Below the pieces are notes generated by a model that worked only from the letters and a program-made list of their open reading frames with translations, searched no databases and was not told the DNA's origin. Positions 1 to 57,763 of a DNA stretch of 64,000 bases are shown piece by piece (within the stretch, counting starts at the first letter, position 1; the number at the start of each line of letters is the position of its first letter). This DNA comes from Phalacrocorax aristotelis (lineage: Eukaryota > Chordata > Aves > Suliformes > Phalacrocoracidae), in contig NC_134276.1 in assembly GCF_949628215.1 (NCBI RefSeq), positions 130,510,125-130,574,124 of the forward strand, written 5' to 3'. The translations under genes were made by a program, and so were the position numbers.

Positions 1-109
1 TTTGTTGTTAAGAGATATTGCTTAGCCCCTCAAGTTTCCTCTCCTACAGGAGCCTAAACAATCAGATGATTAAAACTCAATACATATGAGTGTATTGAAA
101 CTCAACACT

Positions 110-690
110 ATCAGGAATAGTGTGGCCAGCAGGAGCAGGGAAGTGATCGTGCCCCTGTACTCGGCACTGGTGAGGCCGCACCTCGAGTACTGTGTTCAGT
201 TTTGGGCCCCTCACTACAAGAGGGACATTGAGTTGATGGAGCATGTCCAGAGAGAGGCAGTGAAGTTGGTGAAGGGTGTGGAGAGCAGGCCTTTTAAGGA
301 GTGGCTGAGGGAGCTGGGGTTGTTCAGTCTGGAGAAGAGAAGGCTGAGGGGAGACCTTATCGCTCTCTACAACTACCTGAAAGGAGGTTGTAGCAAGGTG
401 GGTGTTGGTCTCTTCTCCCAAGTAACTAAAGATAGGACAAAAGGAAATGGCCTCAGGTTGTGCCAGGGGACGTTTAGATTGGACATTAGGAAAAATGTCT
501 TTGCTGCAAGAGTGGTCAGGCATTGGAACAGGCTGCCCAGGGAGGTGGTGGAGTCACCATCCCTGGAGGTATTTAAAAGACGTGTAGATGTGGCACTTCA
601 GGGCATGGTTTAGGAGATATGGCAGTGTTGGTTTGACAGTTGGACTTGATGATCCTAGAGGTCTTTTCCAACCATAATGATTCTATGATT
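110..690 (+). mobile_element. CR1 LINE, 5'-truncated copy 1 (+ strand)
   Basis: Non-LTR retrotransposon 3' end of about 580 bp. It holds the C-terminal part of the CR1 ORF2 protein in one open frame to the TAG at 611-613, with the conserved [19 protein letters not shown] block near the end. The 3' UTR ends CTTTTCCAACC then ATGATTCTATGATT, the typical CR1 tail. The frame is open over the 5'-truncated segment. Its last 80 bases belong to the same tail type as the copy at 21131. The 5' edge is judged from where similarity with the copy at 8480-9800 begins. Confidence 0.93.
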
Positions 691-3600
691 AAGAGCAGGT
701 AGGGAATAGGAAGCCATGCAAATACCATAAAGGGCTGTCTACTTCACGTGGCTTTAAAGCTTAGTCTGCCACTAGAGTCCAGGAAGCCTGTGCAATTTGT
801 AATCTGAAGAAAGCCATGAGTTTATGGGATTCTGGAGTAACTGACACTGTAACAAATCTAGGGTACAGTGAAATGAGCTGGGTGTATGGAGTCATTCAGC
901 AGCGTGCTGCTGTCAAAAAGGACGTCTTTAAGCTCATTCCTTTGTGCTGTGTTTGCCACTGGCTGAGCCCTTACAGTGAAATCGTTCAGTTCTCCAGGTC
1001 AGCAGAATATTTTCTTTTTGCACATTAATTTTCTTCTGGCTTCAAGAGCTTGCTGGCTCCCTGAGAAGCAGATGAACATGACATCTCATAATGGCACTAA
1101 GCTGTTAAATGGGCCTAGCTGTTGAACTTGTATCATTACAAGTGGCTCAGGATGAATAAGGAGGATCAACATGCTGAAAAGGGTGTTCAGCAGTGCACAG
1201 TTAAGGTACATTTTCATGAAATATAGGTGGTTTAATATTTTTCAGCTGCAAAAGGTGGAGTTTATTCTTTCATCTCTTGCCCTGTGCTGGCATCTTCTCA
1301 CATCTGCTCGTTCTGTTGCTCAACAGACTTTTCTACTAGCTGATTAAACTGTCAAAAAGCCTAGTAAAGGGGAGGGAGGAGGTATTTTTCTGCCTTTTAG
1401 TGATGCAGATTGGTGCATAGGAAGGTCTTGTGAGTGCCCGAGCTGGCAAGGGAGAGAGCAGAGCCATGTGCTCGGGAGAGGAGAAATTACCCTTTTGGCG
1501 GCAATAAGGGATGATGAGAGTTTCGTTCTCCTTCATACCTTCCGATTCCTTTAAGATACTGTTTACAGCTTGCTTTCACACAGAATGCTTTAGGGAATTC
1601 TAAGCAAAAACTACATGAATTAAACTAACTTGGCATCTTGTTATTTAGTTTCTCTGTTCCTTTGTTGCTTAAATCCACAGTATATGTACACTTGTTTGCT
1701 GCACCCTGATGCACTAAAACTTTTCTAAACCGAATACTTTCATAAATCTTAGTCTTCTTTATGAGATTCCTGAAATTTATCTGTCATGACGTGAAGTGTG
1801 GTGTTCCAGGTATCATTGAATACAGGATATAAAAAACAATTACTGCTTTATTCCTGTCAGAAACTTAACAAGGAATCCTGGGGTTAAGCCCACTGTACTT
1901 CAGTGTAATCATGACTTCTTAGGCTTGATATTTGTGAGAAATGCTCTTACTTCTTTTCCTTTAAAAACACCCCAAACCTTATAACTTCATTATGTGAGGG
2001 CCCATGCTGAGGTGTTTCTAAAATAACGGTTATTCTTCTGCTGGTACATGGTTAGATTGAAGTGTAAATTGTAAGTTTCTGATGTTTGTGATTAAAATGT
2101 TCTAGTGGCTCTACATTACATTTGAGTCGATTTAACATCTTTGCTACTATATGGGGAAAGCTCACTCTTGTACATCCCTAGCCATGCTTTCTTCTCTTTG
2201 CTTTGCATAGGTTCTAGTCTGGTAACATAAATGATTCGGTTCTTGAACTTTTCCCCCTTGCCCACCCTCTAAAATACCCTACTTTTTTTTGACATGCTAG
2301 TTTTTAACTTTTTATCGACTTGATTCGCCTTGAACAGGCAACTATCAAAATTAGCACAGAATGGTGGGCTTGTGGCTGAAAGCTGGGAAGGAAAAGAAAG
2401 ACTTCTTTGTGGGAGGGAGGGTATGATTTGACTTAAGCTGTAACAGGAAAGTGTACCTTCACTATTCTAGCCACTAAGTTTGGCCTCCCATAAATAGTGC
2501 ACTCTATTTTTTCTTACAGCTACAACTGTAAATGGTTTGTTAATGCTAATGTGCCTTTGAAGTACTTCTGAATATTACATCTGTTTGTATACAGGCACAT
2601 AGGTAGCCCTTTAATTTACTGACATCTTGCTATTTTTTATGTCAGTTTCAGGTTATGAATGTGATTGAGAATTACATCCTGAGCCTCCATTGTTCAGTTT
2701 CTGCCTTGCATGGTCAGATCTTGTGTCCTTATGTGTGGTTTCATATATTTTTATTTGTGAAATTAGGTGAAAATGTCCTAATTTCAGCCAGGACCTTCAG
2801 CTTTTCTGTGTGCAGCTGCAGCACAACTTTTCATTTTTAGTGAAGAAAACCCTTGGATACATGTGGCCTCTTGGTTACGATTCATGGAATGCAAAGAAGA
2901 AGGTAGGATTTGAGTGAAAGCAGATTGTTCTTTTCTCCTTTAGTACTTCAGGGCAGGTCTTGCAATGAAAATACACAATTTTTCATCAGATGTAGTACAG
3001 GAGGAAGGCTGGGCAGCAGTGTTCCTGAAGTCTTCAGGGAATGGAATTCAGTAAGCTTTTGCTAAAATGCCAGAAGACTTTATCCCTGGATGACAGGGAC
3101 GTGTTGCACAGATCATCTGCTCATTACAGAGAAAGGCAAAAAAAAGCCGACTTGAAAATGGAAGATTCTGTGTCATTCTCCAATTTCTGGAAAGGATAAG
3201 TAGTGTCTGATGTTACCTTGTACAGACATTTAAAATCTTGGTAGCATGTTTTCCTACTGTAGTTCTGAAATTTGTGCCATCTCTCCCTGTACTTGGGAAG
3301 AGTCAGAATCGTTCCTCTCAGCTTAACCTCATCATCTTCTGGAAGACAGAATTTTAAATTTTATTAGAGTGAGAGACTACAAAACTAGGATCTGGTGTTT
3401 GCAAGTGACTGCTGGAGTGGGTTATGGTATGCACTGGTTCCCAGAAGCCTGATGTACTTCCCACATTTACAGGTGAGGGACTCTCTTAAAATCTGATTTT
3501 GATTTTTCCTGAAGAAACTGTGTCAGTAGTGTAAGCAAGTCCTTTTATTTGGTCTTTTTTTGAAATGTTGTGGCAGAAACCTGCAGAAACTTTTTTCCAA

Positions 3601-4798
3601 ACAAATCAGCAAAACCTGGTCTTAAAGATTTAGTTAAAAAGAGCACTAACAATTTAAATTAGATGTGAGGAAACACAGGAAGGACCTTTTCAAGTGTGAA
3701 CAATATGTCTGATAGACCTAGGTTCCCAGCCAACCCTGCAACTCCAAGTTTTCCTCCAAAAGAGATCTGGGGCGTTGAAAAGGGTTTGTATAGCCAAATG
3801 AGTTGAAAGCAGTCTGCTTCCTTTTTCAAGATCCCGCGTTTAAAATGTTCACCTTGTCACATACACAAACAGTGAGGAGACTTCATTAAGTTTTCGATAT
3901 AAAATTGCTAGTGGAATTCATTTAAGCCTCAAAGTTACATGTTAAACCAAGGTGATGCTCATTGGCAGTATTAGATAAAAATTCAGGTTAATTCATTGGC
4001 TGACTTAAGTTTTCATAACTTGTAGTTCTTGTTTCATCTACATTGTGGCTTCTAGGTATCACCTTTTAGGACGTTTTGTCTTTTTTTCCTCAGCTTGAGT
4101 CAGGAAAAGCAGGAAGAAAAGCAGACCCTACATCCTTAGCACAATTCCTGTATGAGTTTGCAAAAGAATTCTTGAAATCTTTGTACATAGAGAAGACAAG
4201 TTCAGTTGCTTTGACGATGCATCAAGAAAGTCCTGATCAGTGGAGATGCTTGCTCTGAATTTCTGGCTTGTGTATGGTCTTTGGCTCCATCATACTACTG
4301 AATGATTTCTTGCAGTCACTTGCTCTCCTCTCAGTTTTCTTTCTGACATCTCGAGTTATGCTCAAGACCTACACCTCATGCATTTTGCTCCACCTGAGGT
4401 ATGATCTCTGTTTTGCAGACTGTACCCTGAGTTTCTTCACCCAACCGATCTGATTGTATTTTGTAACTGTAGGCCTTTCTTCCCAGTCTTGTCTCTTATA
4501 GCCATGTCAATATTTATTCTTTTATTTAGAGCAATTTTTTGAAAAACCCAAATGAGTATTTAGGGTTGCTGTCCTCTGTGATAACATAGACAGATCTCCT
4601 TTCCTCCTATACCTGTAATACTGAGTTGTATTCATGTAATTACCCAGAACAATTCCCCAACAGCTGGCTCTTTTAATAAAGCTCATGTTTATATTTTGAA
4701 ATTTTTCTTCTGGGTGTTTCTGAATATCATCCTGTCCAGCATGCTTTATTATTGGTGCTGTAGGCATTTACTGCATAGTAGTGTATCTTGGCTGTTTG

Positions 4799-4818
4799 TT
4801 TTTTTTTTTTTTTTTTTT
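4799..4818. repeat. T20 homopolymer
   Basis: An uninterrupted run of 20 T in intron 1. It could be the A-tail of something on the - strand, but no element body was recognised beside it. Confidence 0.9.
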
Positions 4819-5800
4819 GCCTGGTGATTTCCTTTGATGTTCATACATTATTAAGGTCAGTACAGACATTATTATGAAATAGATGCACGTCCATTAAAAC
4901 CTTGTTAGGAGATGTTATCACATTTCCTTGCACACATAATTAATTCAGGCTTGATTTACTGCTTTGATAGAAGGTGAAATCACTGCTCAAGGATGCAGTG
5001 GTAAAGCCCCCTGCTTTTGAATTTTGAATTGGTATTCTTGTGGCACTGGATTACAACCTGTGAGCTGGATCACTGTCTTTCTTGCCTGGTGAAAGGTACT
5101 AAAGATTTGGAGCTCACATGCTGTAGGCTGGGATTCCTTGTGGGCCAGATGTCAGCTTCTAGAGAAACAATGTTAGACCCTGGCCTGGTGAGTTCTGGCA
5201 GTGGTATATGCTCACTCTTGTGGCATTGTTCTGTATCATGTAGCTTACACGAGAACATGATTATCAAGAAGGATGTTGTCAAATATGTCCTTCATCCAAC
5301 CATACAGATCTTGTTCAAGCCCTTGCTTTTGATCAGTTTGGCATTAGGCCTCAAAGTAATATAAAATCTGGTGTTGGCTGAACATGCATCCATGCTCATT
5401 TTTAGAGCTAAGTTAGTTGTGTTCAGCATTATTGACTTTCTTGTAGCAGAGCTTGACAAGGGTGCTCTTTAGCTTTTTCCTTTTTTTTCTTTCTTAAAGC
5501 TGACCCTAGTCACTTGGTTATGTCACCCAAAGGCTGTCTTCTGCAGAATTTAGAATTGAATCAGGGTTAATCAACTTTTCCAAGTGGAGATTGATGGAAA
5601 AAGAAGGGTTTGTAGTGTCTTCAAAATGCTTGTATTTCCATGTATCTGTATCCACACCTGGAAGAAGACCACTGTTACACTCAAGATGCCCACTATTACC
5701 TGAGGACACAGAAGATTTAGACATCACTAAAAATCTTCAGTAGAGGAGAAGTAGTAATTGTGTAAAAACGCCTGGTCCCATTAGATGAAAAAATATTTTA

Positions 5801-6435
5801 GAATCACAGAATCGTTAAGTTTGGAAAAGACCCTTAAGATCATCAAGTCCAACTGCTAACCTGTCACTGCCAAGTCCACCCCTAAACTATATCCTCAAGC
5901 ACCACGTCTACCCTTCTTTTAAATACCTCCAGGGATGGAGACTCAACCACTTCCCTGGGCAGCCTGCTTGACAACCCTTTCGGTGAAGAAGTTTTTTTTC
6001 TAATGTCCAACCTAAACTTCCCCTGGTGCAGCTTGAGGCCATTTCCTCTTGTCCTATCGCTTGTTACTAGGGAGAAGAGACAGACCCCCACCTCGCTACA
6101 ACCTCCTTCCAGGTAGTTATAGAGAGCGATAAGGTCTCTTCTTCTCCAGCTCCTCAGCCTCCTCTTCTCCAGACTGAACAACCCCAGCTTCCTCAGCCGT
6201 TCCTCATAAGATTGTTCTCCAGAACCTTCACCAACTTCATTGCCCTTCTCTGGACATGCTCCAGCACCTGTCCTTCTTCTAGTGAGGGGCCCAAAACTGA
6301 ACACAGTACTCAAGGTGCGGCCTCACCAGTGCCGAGTACAGGGGCACTATCACTTCCCTACTCCTGCTGGCCACACTATTCCTGATACAAGCCAGGATGC
6401 CATTGGCCTTGGCTGCCTGATTACACTGCTTTCTA
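5801..6435 (-). mobile_element. CR1 LINE, 5'-truncated copy 2 (- strand)
   Basis: Reverse-complement CR1 3' end. It begins (as the element's tail) with GAATCACAGAATCGTTAAG and runs through the complement of the ORF2 C-terminus to about 6430. The coding frame on the - strand is broken by small insertions and substitutions: an extra block near 6145 inside the conserved [10 protein letters not shown] region, and a damaged HWNRLP region near 5960. The tail (GTGGACTTGGCAGTGAC in element sense) matches the type seen in the copy at 8480-9800. Confidence 0.92.
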
Positions 6436-8479
6436 GTGATTGACACTAAGAAATATAATTAAATCTCTAACTATTGCTGAAAACCAAGGGAAAAGTATAT
6501 ACTCCTAGAGGTGGTTGTATTTATTGGTCCATTGTAGGTCTCAGTTTAAGCTGCTTGAGGGTATTATCTGGGAAACTCTACCTTAAGCCTGTTTTGAAAG
6601 CAGCTGTGGAAATCTGCAGCTGTCTTATCAATGAGATTCTTGCAGAGAAAATGCTTTCCACCAGCTCTCAGGTGAGGTATCCAGAGTGAGATGTGTTTAT
6701 TTAAAAACACTTTTCTCCCTTTTTATTGCAACTGATGTTCTGAAGGTCACTGTGCATTTGCAAATTGTGTTACCAAGTTTTTCTGCAAGGAATTTTTAGG
6801 GGACAGGGAATTGGTAAGGAGAGAAGTTTTTATATGTTTGTTTTTGAGAAAAACCTTTTGACTTTCAAAATTTGCCTCTTAAAATCTCTTCTGGGTGCCA
6901 GGTTTTATTTAAAATTTATCTTTACATTGATGTTATACTGTGCTTAAACGCTGAATAAGATTTAATCAATTTGAATAAATAAAGGCTTCTGGCCAGCTTC
7001 TGCATTGACATTGTTTTATAGTATCAGTATGTTGCTGACAGATTCAGTCAAAAGCAAGATTTATCTTTCAGTGAAAGACTGTAAAAATACCAACGGAATG
7101 AAATTGATTTTCAAGGACAATGTCCTGTGACAGTGTTCAGATTGGGTCTGGCTTAGAGATTCAAAAATACTGCATGGCTAGCTCATAATGGAGCATCCTT
7201 TATTGCTAACGCTTTTACCTTCAACAGAAAGCTCTATAAAACTGTCCTTTTTCTTAGATAAATCATTATGTCTCTGACATGCAAAAGAAAGCTAACTGAC
7301 TAGAATTACTTGTTTCATGGTTAAATCGTGCCATAATAAACATATTTTAATTTAATTTCCTTGAAGGGAAGCTGGAGTGGGACATTCAAGTGTTGCTTTC
7401 TGTAAGCTATTCTCAGCCTGCACACCAGCTGGTCAACAAACATTCAGTTCATTTCAATTTGGTCACTGTGAATACCATTGGCCCCAAGTTAGAGAAAAAC
7501 AAAAGCTCAAGCAGGGAAGCATTTTAGAAAAGAAGATTGAAAGTGGGGTTTTTTTTCTTACCCAAAAGGCAGAAAAGACAGGACAATCTTAATTTACTTA
7601 CTGTTAAGCTCCACAATCTACAGCCTAACTGCTATGGAGTTGCACTGGCTGTAACTCTTGAAAGGAGCAAACCTCCTCAGTTGCGGAAGAGTGTAGGTGT
7701 TGGGGAGAAGTAAAGCTTCAATGGGTAATGTTGCTTAAAGTTTTTTTGAGAGGGCAGTGTTTCTTGTTAAAAGAAGGAAAAAAAAAAAAACCCAAAACCA
7801 AAAAAACCTAGGCAGGCTACTGTGATGAATGATTTCAGATATTTTTGAGTACTCTTAGCTGATGGAAGTCAGTCATCAGCTGCTTGGTTACATGCAGAGC
7901 TTTGTGATTTCAGGGGGATGTTTTAGTGTGGGGAGTATAGAAAAGTTCTGTAATGGTGTTTGTCAAAAAGGCTGTTACAGGTTTTATGATAATGATGAAG
8001 AAAATAGAATACCAATCCAGATACTTTCTTATGCTGTCACTCTCCTTCCTTTGAGACTTGAATGCTGGGAAGGTATATATACAGTGTGTGAAACATCTAA
8101 TGGAAGTGAAAATTGAGATTGGCAGAGTTTTTCTATTTATGGCATTAGTTCACAGGTAAAAATTGTATAGCAATGACAAACAAGGTGAGGGGATTTTCTT
8201 CAGTTGAAGGAACCTTTTGCTTAAGAAATGGTTGTCCATGTCCTATACTAGCATAGAAGTCTCATATTGAAAAAGACTATTCAAAGTTATATTTGAAGTT
8301 AACTGGAAGTACAACCCCCTGAATGGATATTTCAAAAGCACCTATAATACTTCATGCTCATCTTGAACTTATCATACATGGAAATCCAAGTGCATTATGA
8401 GTGGAGGGGAATTCTGTTATTGCCTGCAGATGTATAGACTTGAAGGAGTGGAGGGAAAAGATTGTTAGACTGGGGAAGA

Positions 8480-9800
8480 CTATGGAGCGGTTTATCTTGA
8501 GTGAGCTCACCAGGCATGTGTAGGACAACCAGGGGATCAGGCCCAGCCAGTTCATGAAAGGCAGGTCCTGCCTGACCAACCTGATCTCCTTCTGTGACCA
8601 GGTGACCCGCCTAGTGGCTGAGGGAAAGGCTGTGGATGTTGTCTACCTGGACTTTAGTAAAACCTTTACTGTCTCCCCCAGCATTCTTCTAGAGAAGCTG
8701 GTGGTTCATGGCTTAGACAGATGTACTCTTTGCTGGGTAATAAACTGGATGGATGGCCGAGGCCAGAGAGTGGTGATGAATGGAGCTAAATCCAGTTAGC
8801 AGCCGATCACAAGCAGTGTTCCCCAAGGCTCAGTTTTTGGGCTCAGTGTTGTTTAATATCTTTATCAATGATCTGGATGAAGGGACTGAGTGCACCCTCA
8901 GTAAGTTTGCAGGTGACACCAAATTGGGTGGGAGTGTCGATCTGCTTGAGGGTAGGAAGGCTCTGCAGAGGAATCTGGACAGGCTGGATCGATGGGCTGA
9001 GGTTAATTGTACGGGGTTTAAAAAGGCCAAGTGCTGGGTCCTACACTTGGGTCACAACAACCCCATGCAATGCTACAGGCTTGGGGAGGAGTGGCTGGAA
9101 GGATGCCTAGCGGAGAAGGAGCTTGGAGTGCTGGTTGGCAGTTAGCTGAACGTGAGCCAGCAGTGTGCCCGGGTGGCTAAGAAGGTCAATGGCATCCTGT
9201 CTTGTATGAGGAATAGTGTGGCCAGTAGGAGTAGGGAAGTGATAGTGCCCCTGTACTTGGCACTGGTGAGGCTGTGCCTTGAGTACTGTGTTCAGTTTTG
9301 GGCCCCTCACTAGAAGAGGGACATTGAGTTGATGGAGCATGTCCAGAGAAAGGCAATGAAGTTGGTGAAGGGTATAGAGAACATGTCTTCTGAGGAGCAG
9401 TTGAGGGAGCTGGGGTGGTTTAGCCTGGAGGAGAGGAGGCTGAGGGGAGACCTTATCGCTCTCTACAACTACCTGAGAGGAGGTTGTAGCAAGGTGGGTG
9501 TTGGTCTCTTCTCCCAAGTAACTAGAGATAGGACAAAAGGAAATGGCCTCAGGTTGTGCCAGGGGACGTTTAGGTTGGACATTAGGAAAAATGTCTTTGC
9601 TGCAAGAGTGGTCAGGCATTGGAACAGGCTGCCCAGGGAGGTGGTAGAGTTGCCATCCCTGGAGGTATTTAAAAGAAGTGTAGATGTGGTGCTTGAGGAT
9701 ATGGTTTAGTGGTGGACTTGGCAGTGATAGGTTAGCAGTTGGACTCAATTATCTTAAGGGTCTTTTCCAACCTTAACGATTCTTTGAGTCTATGATTCTA
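8480..9800 (+). mobile_element. CR1 LINE, longest whole copy (+ strand), with inactive reverse transcriptase
   Basis: About 1.3 kb including part of the reverse transcriptase domain. Motif A (YLDFSK) is at 8644-8661. Motif C reads FAGD (8906-8917) instead of the canonical FADD, so a catalytic Asp is Gly. The frame is also broken by TAG at 8797-8799, a shift near 8838 between the two parts, and later stops. The ORF2 C-terminus is open at 9329-9709, and the tail ends CTTTTCCAACC with ATTCTTTGAGTCTATGATTCTAAG. Over the shared coding segment it is very close to the copy at 110-690. Clearly dead, but not very old. Confidence 0.94.
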
Positions 9801-10672
9801 AGTTGTGATAAGTAACTCAAAGGATACTTCATGAATACTTTCTTCTTTTTAAGCACATCGTCTTTTCATGTTCACTAAATCTCGATTTTTACTTCATTTA
9901 TTGTGCTATATTACCTATGGGCTTCTAAGGCCTGAATGTGAGACACTTTATTTAAAGGATCAGTCCTTTGGAAAGACCTATTTGCTCATCTAAGATTAAG
10001 GCTGAAGCAGTCTGTAATGTAGGAATTGGTAGTGCTCAACAGTTTTCATGCTACAGACGGTTGGCAAGTCAGTTTATCAGAAAGTAAGGAAGAACTCTAT
10101 CTGTTCTCATTATGCAGCTGGGAGCTTTTGCTTGAATGCATACCAGTCTGTCCTAGCAAGCTGTCCTCATAATATCTCTGCCCAGTGGTGTCTGAGGATT
10201 AGAAGCAGGCAGGGCTGCTTACAGTGTGATCAAGTGATGTCAACTGGGGCCATAAGATTACTACACTCTTGGGCTGACTCAGGACCTTTCCTGCTGTAGC
10301 CTTTTTCTGCTTCTCTTAAGCTACAAGTTTCAGCTGATCATGAAGCTGTCTGCTGGAGCTCAGCTTCAAGACAGCTTTCTTATTGCACCTCTGTTGGCTG
10401 TGACTGAGTAGAAGTGAAATCTTCTGTATGTTATGGTACTAATTTCTTCTGTGCTTTTTTCAAGTTTTCCATCATTTTGTTTTGAATGAGAGGTTCCATT
10501 TCCTAATTCTAATTCTGTAGTGTTGGCAGTATTAACACCTAAGGAGACAGTACAGGGCTTGGGAAAGAGAAATGGAAAACACCCCAACCTTTTCTTAGCT
10601 CTAAGTGAGGTAAATCAAAACTTCTGAAGTCAGAAGGCTAGCTAAGAATCCATATGCCTTTTTTCATTGCAG

Positions 10673-55768
<45,096 letters not shown>

Positions 55769-56805
55769 CTGCTTCCTGCCATGGCATTTTTTAAAAAAGT
55801 GACTTTTAAAGCCAGAGACTCCCTAGTAAAACAGAAGTTTGAAGGGCATCTTTCCTCCCCTGTGTGCAGGGACACTGGGGCTAGGGATTGCTAATCTCAG
55901 GCAAGATTGCCTGCCAGAAAGGGGGAACAGGAAGGCAGCATGTGCCAAAACAGGTAGGGGAGGACAATTCTCAGAAGCGAGGATGCTTGCAAGGTAAAAG
56001 TCTGCTTCATGGTGCCCTGCACAGGCACTACTTTAACCCTCTCCAAGGCCCCAGCAGCTGCTTCCCCTCGATTGCTTTGGTTTGATTTTTGTTGCAGATC
56101 CTGGTGAAGTCTGCATCCCTGCCCTCAGAGGACATAAGGGTTCCGTAGTCTGATCAGAGTGTGCTGCAGAGGAGGGTGTTAGAGCTGCTTGTGCTCAGTG
56201 AAGGGAGAGAAAAGGGAAGCGCTCTGCTGATGGCAAGCTTGGGCAGGGCTTGTATCTGACCTGCCAGCAGCCACCGGCCACCAGAGTGGTTATTTCTAAG
56301 CAGGCCTGTAGGCAGCAGCCTTTTCTTGCTCCCATTTGCTCCTTGCTAGGTCTCAGCAACTCAAGGTCAGGTGTAACTTGAAACACACAGAGTGAAAGCC
56401 TTGGCAAGCACACACAGTGACTCTTTGTCAGCTCTCTGTGGATCCAAGCTGCCAGAGTGCTCTGAGATACCTTCATTTTCCAGTATTCCTGCCTGTTGCT
56501 TCTGCCTAGCCCTGTCCAAACTCCAGTGTTGCAGACAGTTCATAGTGGGCAGGGCCACAGTGAGGCAGCACCAGAGAAATAGCATAGCTGGTTTTTATTT
56601 GCAGTCACACCAGGGCTGTATCATTTTAAGAGGAATTATGCAATTTTGAATTCCGCTTTGGCCCACTCTTTTACCATAGAAAAACATTTATCGGTGCCTA
56701 CAGAGCAATACCATGTTTTTAATGTTCTTCAGTTGAAAATGTTGTTTTTTAAAATTGTTGTGTTTTCCTATCCAGTACTGAAATAAAACAAAATGATGAA
56801 AGAAT
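55769..56805 (+). other. GTF2E1: GTF2E1 3' UTR (minimum extent)
   Basis: Non-coding sequence from the stop codon to shortly past the first good poly(A) signal at 56782-56787. About 1 kb. If a later signal is used the UTR would extend to about 57.06 or 57.8 kb. The true cleavage site cannot be set from sequence alone. Confidence 0.6.
56782..56787 (+). terminator. Poly(A) signal AATAAA, candidate 1
   Basis: First AATAAA after the GTF2E1 stop, 1.0 kb downstream. It is followed within 30 bases by TTTTGTGTT (about 56806-56814), a plausible GU-rich downstream element. Confidence 0.6.
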
Positions 56806-57035
56806 TTTGTGTTCCAAGAGGGTAAGGGCAGTATTACGTGCTGTTCCATTTACATGTGCAGCATGAATTTGCTGTTCGCTGAGACTGTAAATCTGTTTTA
56901 TACTAACTATGCTTTCTATGTTCTGCTAACCTTGTAATGGCTCCTTTGTGGTTTTATTTTCAGCTTCCTGATATTTTGAATCCCTTCTTTTTTTAAATAG
57001 TATTTTAAATTTGCTTTTAAGTCATTTTAAAGAGG

Positions 57036-57045
57036 AATAAATAAA
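57036..57045 (+). terminator. Poly(A) signals, overlapping AATAAATAAA, candidate 2
   Basis: Two overlapping AATAAA hexamers (57036-57041 and 57040-57045), with a T/G-rich stretch including TTGTTTGC about 50-60 bases downstream. Possible distal site for GTF2E1. Confidence 0.45.
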
Positions 57046-57686
57046 CAAACTTCTCCCCTTGGTCATCTTCCAATTTGTCAAGTGCCTAGTTGGGAATGTT
57101 GTTTGCTTATCATTTTGATTTTCTCACTTCAAGGAAAAAAAAAAAACAATTTGAGGCTCTCCCTGGAGAGAAGGACTATTTGAAATCCCACTGCATATTG
57201 TTTCTCCTCACCAGAGCTTCCTTGAATGCCTCCTGGAATCTCCCACACTTTGAGGAAGGCTGTTTCATTACACTGGTGCTGTGGGAGGCCCTTCTTGATC
57301 AGCACTTCCATTCCTTTCCCCCTTCCTTGAGGGAAGCGTATGTTGATGGTGGAGGTCTCACAGATATCGTATTGCTAGTTAAGATGGTAGTCTTGCATAG
57401 ACAGGCTTCCAAGATCTGGTATTAAGCTTCTAGATATCAAGCCACAGAGCTGATAAGTTAGACTCAGTGATCAGCTAACAGAAAAAAAGTGCTGTACCAA
57501 TTCTGTCTAGATTTAGTTTGGTTGAATTAAAAGTTAGCACTGGAGAAAAGCAGGTAGATTTACAAGGAGCCAAAGACAGAAAATGAGAACTAAACCTGAA
57601 TACAGTACAGCTGCTCATGCTTGTAACTCACCAGTAGTTTATAACTGAGCTTTTAGCCTGCAAAATCAAGCTGAAGGTTTATTAAA

Positions 57687-57709
57687 GCTTTATTAAGCTT
57701 TAATAAAGC
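57687..57709. repeat. Hairpin, 10-bp arms, 3-base loop, containing AATAAA
   Basis: GCTTTATTAA, GCT, TTAATAAAGC. The right arm holds AATAAA at 57702-57707. A partial direct repeat TTTATTAAAG lies just upstream. Confidence 0.95.
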
Positions 57710-57763
57710 ATTGATATTGCATCTATATCTACAATAATAATCTCTAAATTAGTGGTTTTACTT

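Larger units (their letters stand above)
1..10672 (+). other. GTF2E1: GTF2E1 intron 1 (3' part; 5' end outside the window)
   Basis: This is non-coding sequence upstream of the acceptor at 10671-10672. It contains three CR1 copies (about 110-690, 5801-6435 and 8480-9800, annotated separately). The rest (1-109, 691-5800, 6436-8479 and 9801-10672) is AT-rich with homopolymer runs, notably T20 at 4799-4818 and an A12-type run near 7780. I recognise no exon, RNA gene or other repeat there. There is no CpG island, so the promoter is not expected here. It is intronic only if an upstream non-coding exon exists, as in other vertebrate GTF2E1 genes. Confidence 0.8.

Noticed and set aside
77..523. 148-codon open frame on the - strand
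   Set aside because: It is the antisense of the CR1 copy at 110-690; the + frame carries the known ORF2 protein.
9107..9748. 213-codon open frame on the - strand, the longest in the window
   Set aside because: It is antisense to a CR1 copy. The real ORF2 signal is on the + strand, and the same antisense pattern recurs at 77-523.
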